A stretch of 64,000 bases of DNA, from assembly GCA_009193035.1 (NCBI GenBank), contig SWDT01000152.1:186001-250000 (forward strand). The letters are read 5' to 3'. Every line of letters starts with the position of its first letter. Within the stretch, counting starts at the first letter, position 1. Origin of the DNA: Halicephalobus mephisto (Eukaryota; Nematoda; Chromadorea; Rhabditida; Panagrolaimidae). A program made the translations under genes and the position numbers. Shown here in pieces: positions 59,250 to 64,000 of this stretch. The notes beneath the pieces were generated by a model. That model did no database searches and was not told the origin of the DNA. It was given only the letters and a program-made list of their open reading frames with translations.

Positions 59250-59646
59250 CCCGAGTATTGACGAAACAAAAAGTAAAAATGGTGGCGAGAATGAAATAAC
59301 GAGCAACAATACGTGTTTTCTGACTTTTTTCCCGTCAGGACCATTTGCACTTTATCCGCTTCAATTGTCAGTTTTTCTCATTCCGGTTCGTGTTGTCGGG
59401 TTCCTTTCAACTCTATTTGGATTTTATCTTTGTGGATAAAAATTAACTTTACGATCTGACTTATGTAAAAATTTTATTTCGTAACCTAGGTTTATTGAGA
59501 CCAGATGTGCTGAAGTTTTGGGCATAAGAAATACGCAACAGAAAGGTTAGAGAAGTTGAAAGACAAGAGCTTGATCAACCGGTTCAGCGACGTGAACACA
59601 ACTAATAATATGAACTTTTCGGGTTCTGATTATCGTTGTTACGGTA
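59250..59646. other. Spacer between RNFT-type and ligand genes
   Basis: This 397-bp region lies downstream of the ligand candidate and upstream of the RNFT-type gene, both on the minus strand. Short plus-strand ORFs are not supported. Confidence 0.35.
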
Positions 59647-61199
59647 TTACACGTACTTGGCAAAGAACGACATTTCATCTAAACTTGCGGATCAGTTCAA
59701 AGTTGAAAAAAGGTTCGATTTACCAACAAAACATTCGCAGGATACCCGGACATTGAGATTGAACTTCTGCCACACTTGACATTGGGGAGTCCCAACGTTC
59801 CTCAAGACGACAAAGTTCATGTGCTTCTGTTTGCATTTCCCGTGGGCTAAAGATTGCGGATTTTCGACATTAAAATACTGAGATTCTTACGGTAATCATA
59901 AAAGTACAAACAAGCTTTGTCTTCGTCACACATGACTTCGTTGATGAAAGGAGGAAAGAAGGTATCTGGGAGTTTACGGATTGCCTGACAGGCTCCACAG
60001 AGACGAAGATATCCGTCCTCTTGCTCGCCCCTCTTGTCGCATCCGAAAGGAACAACATGAACATCCCCTGCAAAACCGTTCTAGATCGAATCTAGTTAGT
60101 GTCTGACCAGCTCACCGATCAGTTTCTGCTTCCTCTTGCCTATGAACTCATCCCGTAGTCGGGAACTGTTGAATGACTGCAGCCACTCCGTCGTTCCCGC
60201 ATGTCGTCTCACTCTGATTTCCTCTTCAGTCATCCTTATCGATGGAGACATGATTGTTCTTCTTGGTTCCGTTCTGAAAATTAACTTAAACAAAATCTCA
60301 TAAACACGAACTATACGTAGTGAGATTATGCAGTTTTGACAGAACACTTGGCGATCGGACATTACATTGTAAATTCAGTTCTGCCAGCAGTCTCTCCAGA
60401 GCTTCGACATTTCTTTGGACTGCTTGATGACTGTTCTTCTTGGATTTTGACTGTTTCTCGTACTGATCGACGATGGATCTGTCGAGAAACCGGAAGATTC
60501 CAGTAGCATCCCATGCCATGAGATCCGGGTTGTAAGTTCCCTTCTGCTTGAGTTCGGTCACCAACTCAGCTTGGGTCAATTTTCTGCATTCTTCCAATGA
60601 CCGATTTTGCTAAATAAAAATAGTCAAAAATGATTACATCGATAAGCACCTACAGTAGGATTAAAGGATCTGCCAAAAAACGGCCTATTTCTGATAAAAC
60701 TTGGAGAAATAATCGGAGGTGAAAAAGTCGGATTTTCGGACGTCAAGGACACAGTGGTTTCAGTAGTGGGAGCTACCGACGTCGTGGTCGTCCCAGTAGT
60801 AGTCGTGGTCGTTTCGGTAGTAGTCGTGGTCGTAGTCGTTTCCGGTTCTGAATCCTTAAATAACGAAACAATACGATCGAGAAAAAACGCAGATTGTCTG
60901 TCTGGAAGACTGGATGAAACCGGGATAAATCGCTTTGATTTCAATTTGTCATAATCCTGAATAGCATTATCCACTTTTTCCAGAGTTTCTTTGAGATAAT
61001 TCCTATAATCCCGTAATTCGGCAGCTGAAAGTCGATTATTTATTTCAATAATACAATTATGGAACTCACGTAATGCTTTCGAAATGTCGAAACCAACCCA
61101 ACGTTCCGATTGTGCATCAGCGGACGAGCCGGAGCAACGGGAAAAATAAGAAATAAGAAAGATCCACAAGAACGAGACGCCTGGATGAGGCCGCTTCAT
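59647..61199 (-). CDS. Secreted cystine-knot ligand precursor (noggin/trunk- or IL-17-like)
   Basis: A candidate extracellular signalling ligand or BMP antagonist. The signal peptide is MKRPHPGVSFLWIFLISYF. A pro-region includes WVGFDISKALREFHNCI, a Thr-rich stretch (about 60770-60850, likely O-glycosylated), and helices CRKLTQAELVTELKQKG and AVQRNVEALERLLAELN. A furin-type site RVRR (in EEEIRVRRHAG) and a basic GKRKQK run precede the Cys-rich domain. That domain reads VHVVPFGCDKRGE, LRLCGACQAIRK, FFPPFINEVMC, DEDKACLYFYDYPHGKC, KQKHMNFVVLRN, QCQVWQKFNLNVRVSCEC. The FxPxF...V-C, C...G-C, VLR and final V-C-x-C order resembles noggin/trunk knots; IL-17 (VLR, V-C-x-C end) and spätzle are alternatives. 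Introns of 43-50 nt keep frame. The end is FVDEMSFFAKYV after the last intron, or 59692 if it is retained. Confidence 0.6.
60765..60850. repeat. Imperfect short tandem repeat coding a Thr-rich stretch
   Basis: Repeats of a roughly 6-18-bp unit built on GTCGTGGTC and GTAGTAGTC (plus strand) encode runs of Thr broken by Glu, Gly and Ser within the ligand precursor. The length keeps the reading frame. Confidence 0.65.
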
Positions 61200-61719
61200 A
61201 GCGGCGCTTCTGGACTCGACTAGGACACTCGGTTACTGTTTTACTACAAGATCTACGATTCCAGTATTGTTTCTGGACATAAAAATAGTATCATAGGATT
61301 TACTCAAGAAACAAAGCAGCGTTCGGAACCAATGAGAAGATGAAAACAGATCTCTTCTTTTGCTTGCCTCCAGGGGTATGCAATCCGTTCTGGGGATAGA
61401 TTTCCGTGTCTCTCGTTCCTTTGGGCGCAACATGAACAACACTCGAGTGCGTGCAGAAAATCGAAATTCATCCGAATCGTGGATGGACGTCGCTATCCCG
61501 CCCAAAGGCGCCGATTCGAAGACATCGACGATTACTCTCAATTTCATCGCAGCCAGCTGGAGGCAAATTAATCCATTCTAATACGGATGGGTCAGTCAAT
61601 TTTGCACTTTGTTCATCCGATATCGACAGAAACGCCGACACATTCGAACTTAGTCATCGTGCAATGTCAAAACAGTTTATGAAAAAATTATAAATATTAT
61701 GTTGTTTTAAAAATATTTT
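61200..61719. other. Spacer between ligand gene and guanylate cyclase
   Basis: This 520-bp region probably holds the promoter of the ligand candidate gene. ORFs on both strands at 61233-61693 lack domains. No repeat or RNA gene was seen. Confidence 0.35.
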
Positions 61720-64000
61720 TTACATTTTTCCATCCTTTTTTTTAGGGACTTCCTTGGCCTCGAGGAACCAGGTACTGCAGGCCCCCTTGCCTTTGATCTC
61801 CACTTTCCCACGTTCGGCAAGGATGAACTGTGGATAGAAGCAATGGAGTAGATTGTAAGACGACTCGCTGATTTGAATCTTGTTAACGACTCCGGTGCTT
61901 TCCATTCTAGAAGCCATGTTCACAGTGTCTCCGAATAAGCAGTATCGCGGAGCAGCCAACCCAACGACCCCTGCGGCAACCGATCCTGAAATTCTTTTTT
62001 TCAAGGTTCAAATAAAATAAAAAACAAACCTGTGTGGAATCCGATTCTGCACATCATAATTTCTTCAGGCTTGTGCGCTAGTTTGAAGTTGGATACAAAC
62101 TAAAACAATATTTTGAAATTGAGGAAAAATTAATTAAACTTTACAGTTCTCATTTTGAGCGCAATGTCAGCAATGTGTTGAACGTGAGCATTTCCATTTT
62201 CCTTCGGGACTCCAGAAACTATCATATATGCATCGCCGATAGTCTCGACTTTGTAAGCATCGTGTTTCGCGATTATAGCGTCGAATCCAGAAAACAAATC
62301 GTTCAAGAAAGTGACGATCTGCAACGGAGTTGAGGTGGAGGATATACGAGTGAAGCCACGGATATCCGAGAACAAAACAGTCGCTCCTTGATAGAGTTGT
62401 GGAATTACGGGTTTTCCTACTTTCAAATCTTCAGCAACAGAAACAGGAAGCATGTTTTTCAACAGACGATCTGCTTGGAGTTGAGCTTCTTCCAGCATCG
62501 CTGTTCTGTCCTTCACCAACGCCTCCAGATTCGTCGTGTAATCTTCCAGCATTTTCAGCATTTGATCGATCAAAGACCCGCTTCCACTGAAATGCCAGAT
62601 ATTTCCTGTCATATCAACGGCCGAAATAAACACTTACGTTGTCTTCAAATTGCCATTGACGAGAGTCTTCATTCTCTTGATGTTTGGACGTACTTCGGGA
62701 AGTTCGAGCCAGCAAGCTTCAATAGCAGACAAAAGTTGCAAATTATAGCTTTCTTCATTTTGTTGACTGGGGAATATCGGTCGGATGATTTGATCGTCAT
62801 CATTGGCCAGAGCAATCATCTCCATAATTTCTAAATCACAATATTAAAAACTATTAGAAAAATAATCAAACGTACTTGTTGGTGAAACATCTCGTTCATA
62901 AAAAGGTTCAACTTTGAAGAGGATCTGATACAAGACCATTCCTAAACTGTAGATATCTGCCGGAGGGGTTCCGGGAGGCAGATACTTGTTCGTGATCAGT
63001 TCTCTGATGATTTCGGGAGCTTGTTGGATGAATTCTAAAAACATTAAATTTAAATAAAATACTAGAAAAATAAGAAAAATTATTACTTTTTAATGTAGTT
63101 TTGTCGATAATCGACTTTTGCTCCAGGATTTCCTGTTCTTCCTCCTCAGAGTCCTCCTCTTCTTCTCTTTCTTTTTCCTTGTTTTTCCCGTTGGCTTTCT
63201 TGGGTTTTAGTGGTTTTTTGACGATCAATTTGAGTTCATTATGACGCATCTTGTCAGCGACAATTTCCTCTGTTACAAAGTTGGTCAACTTCACCGTCCA
63301 GTTGGAATCAACGAGGCAATTCTGGAGACAAAGAAAACCATGACAACGGATGACTGAAGTGTGGATGAAATAAAGACCTTTAACGACGTCTTTGGCAAAG
63401 GAAGCTTGGAAATTTCTGTTTATTTTCAGTTCTTCATTGAAAAGGACGTCTTCCAAGCTCCCGCGTTGACAAAGAAGCCACAAAACAAGAAGTTCGTTTT
63501 GTTGATTGAAGCAGATTCCGTAAAATTTGTTGAGATTTTCGTTTTCAATCAACTTCAACTCCTTCAATCTCATCAGATCGATTTTGGGGAAGGTGATGTT
63601 CCGTGTTTGTTGATATCGTTTGTAGGCCAATCTGACGCCATTGCTGACAGCTTGTTTTGCACTAATTTTGGAATTGGCTTTAGAACCTATGCTTCCGGCG
63701 AAGGATCCAGAACTGACGGATTTCCCAACGGATGGATCAGACTTAGTAGTGCTTTTCTCCAGCAAACGGACGGATTCTCTTCCGACTCTCCATGTCATCC
63801 GGTTCAAGGCGGCATCTTTCCTAAAACGCACAGCAACATTCTATTATTAGTGTCTAACAAGAATAGAACATTGTGCACGTACTCTTTGATGTAGATGAAG
63901 TAACTCGTCGGGATCAAGATCGATAGCAAGAGAATAGCCGCTGCGATCACGAAGAAGATGGTGTAGTCGCAAAGACCTCCGTCGAAGCCGCATTTGGGCA
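61720..64000 (-). CDS. Receptor-type guanylate cyclase, 3' part
   Basis: A transmembrane receptor that makes cGMP, typically in sensory neurons. The extracellular domain and start lie beyond the right edge. At the edge is a transmembrane helix ([18 protein letters not shown]), then the kinase homology domain ([69 protein letters not shown]). An acidic insert [17 protein letters not shown] interrupts this domain before [17 protein letters not shown] and [19 protein letters not shown]. The linker [20 protein letters not shown] and the cyclase domain follow: [15 protein letters not shown] (metal Asp), [17 protein letters not shown] (guanine Glu), [17 protein letters not shown] (guanine Cys). The catalytic residues are intact, so activity is expected. 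It ends [13 protein letters not shown]. Which GCY it corresponds to cannot be told. Confidence 0.9.

Overview
The window is animal nuclear DNA and most likely comes from a nematode. Genes are densely packed on both strands, and most introns are about 40-60 nt with GT...TTTCAG ends. Many start codons sit directly after a 3' splice-site sequence with no visible upstream exon, as expected for spliced-leader addition. The gene set also fits a nematode: an MLC-3-type essential myosin light chain, an NRF-6-type membrane acyltransferase, a saposin-like peptide, an astacin with ShK domains and a receptor guanylate cyclase. I could not fix the clade; a gustatory-receptor-like gene and a possible noggin/trunk-type ligand hint at a lineage other than Caenorhabditis. 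All gene models below were spliced by eye and have no transcript support.

Layout from left to right: the 3' part of lis-1 (+) converges on an FTSJ1/TRM7 tRNA methyltransferase (-). A leucine-rich-repeat membrane receptor (+) converges on a degenerate centrin (-). After 2.1 kb of AT-rich spacer come the muscle light chain mlc-3 (-), a PTF1A-type bHLH factor (+), TMX2 (-) and a USP37-type deubiquitinase (+). From 16.4 to 24.5 kb are TOMM7 and CD2BP2 (-, operon-like), ARF1 (+), an orphan membrane protein and a zinc-finger nuclear protein (both -), and usp-46 (+). From 24.7 to 36 kb are an SLC6 transporter and TMEM120 (+), pyruvate dehydrogenase kinase (-), an NRF acyltransferase-like protein (+) and the Distal-less homeobox gene (-).

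A 4.2-kb stretch without recognisable genes lies 5' of Distal-less. It is followed by a small orphan ORF (+), an EF-hand secreted protein, an acyl-CoA dehydrogenase and a saposin-like peptide (all -), and an orphan secreted protein (+) that ends 33 bp from a gustatory-receptor-like gene (-). Next are an astacin protease with ShK domains (+), a DMAC2-like LRR protein (-), another 3.3-kb gene-poor stretch holding the second copy of a dispersed repeat, and a Skeletor-like DM13 protein (+). The window closes with four minus-strand genes: a nitrobindin-like protein, a RNFT-type RING ligase, a furin-site-bearing cystine-knot ligand candidate and a receptor guanylate cyclase that runs off the right edge.

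The genes do not form one pathway. They are a typical mix of housekeeping genes (tRNA modification, splicing, protein import, vesicle traffic, ubiquitin removal, mitochondrial metabolism), two developmental transcription factors, and secreted or membrane proteins. The most noteworthy item is the secreted cystine-knot ligand candidate at 59.6-61.2 kb. Other points of interest are three GC-AG introns, apparent loss of hallmark residues in the GYF domain of CD2BP2 and in the acyltransferase domain of the NRF protein, and a gustatory-receptor-like gene.
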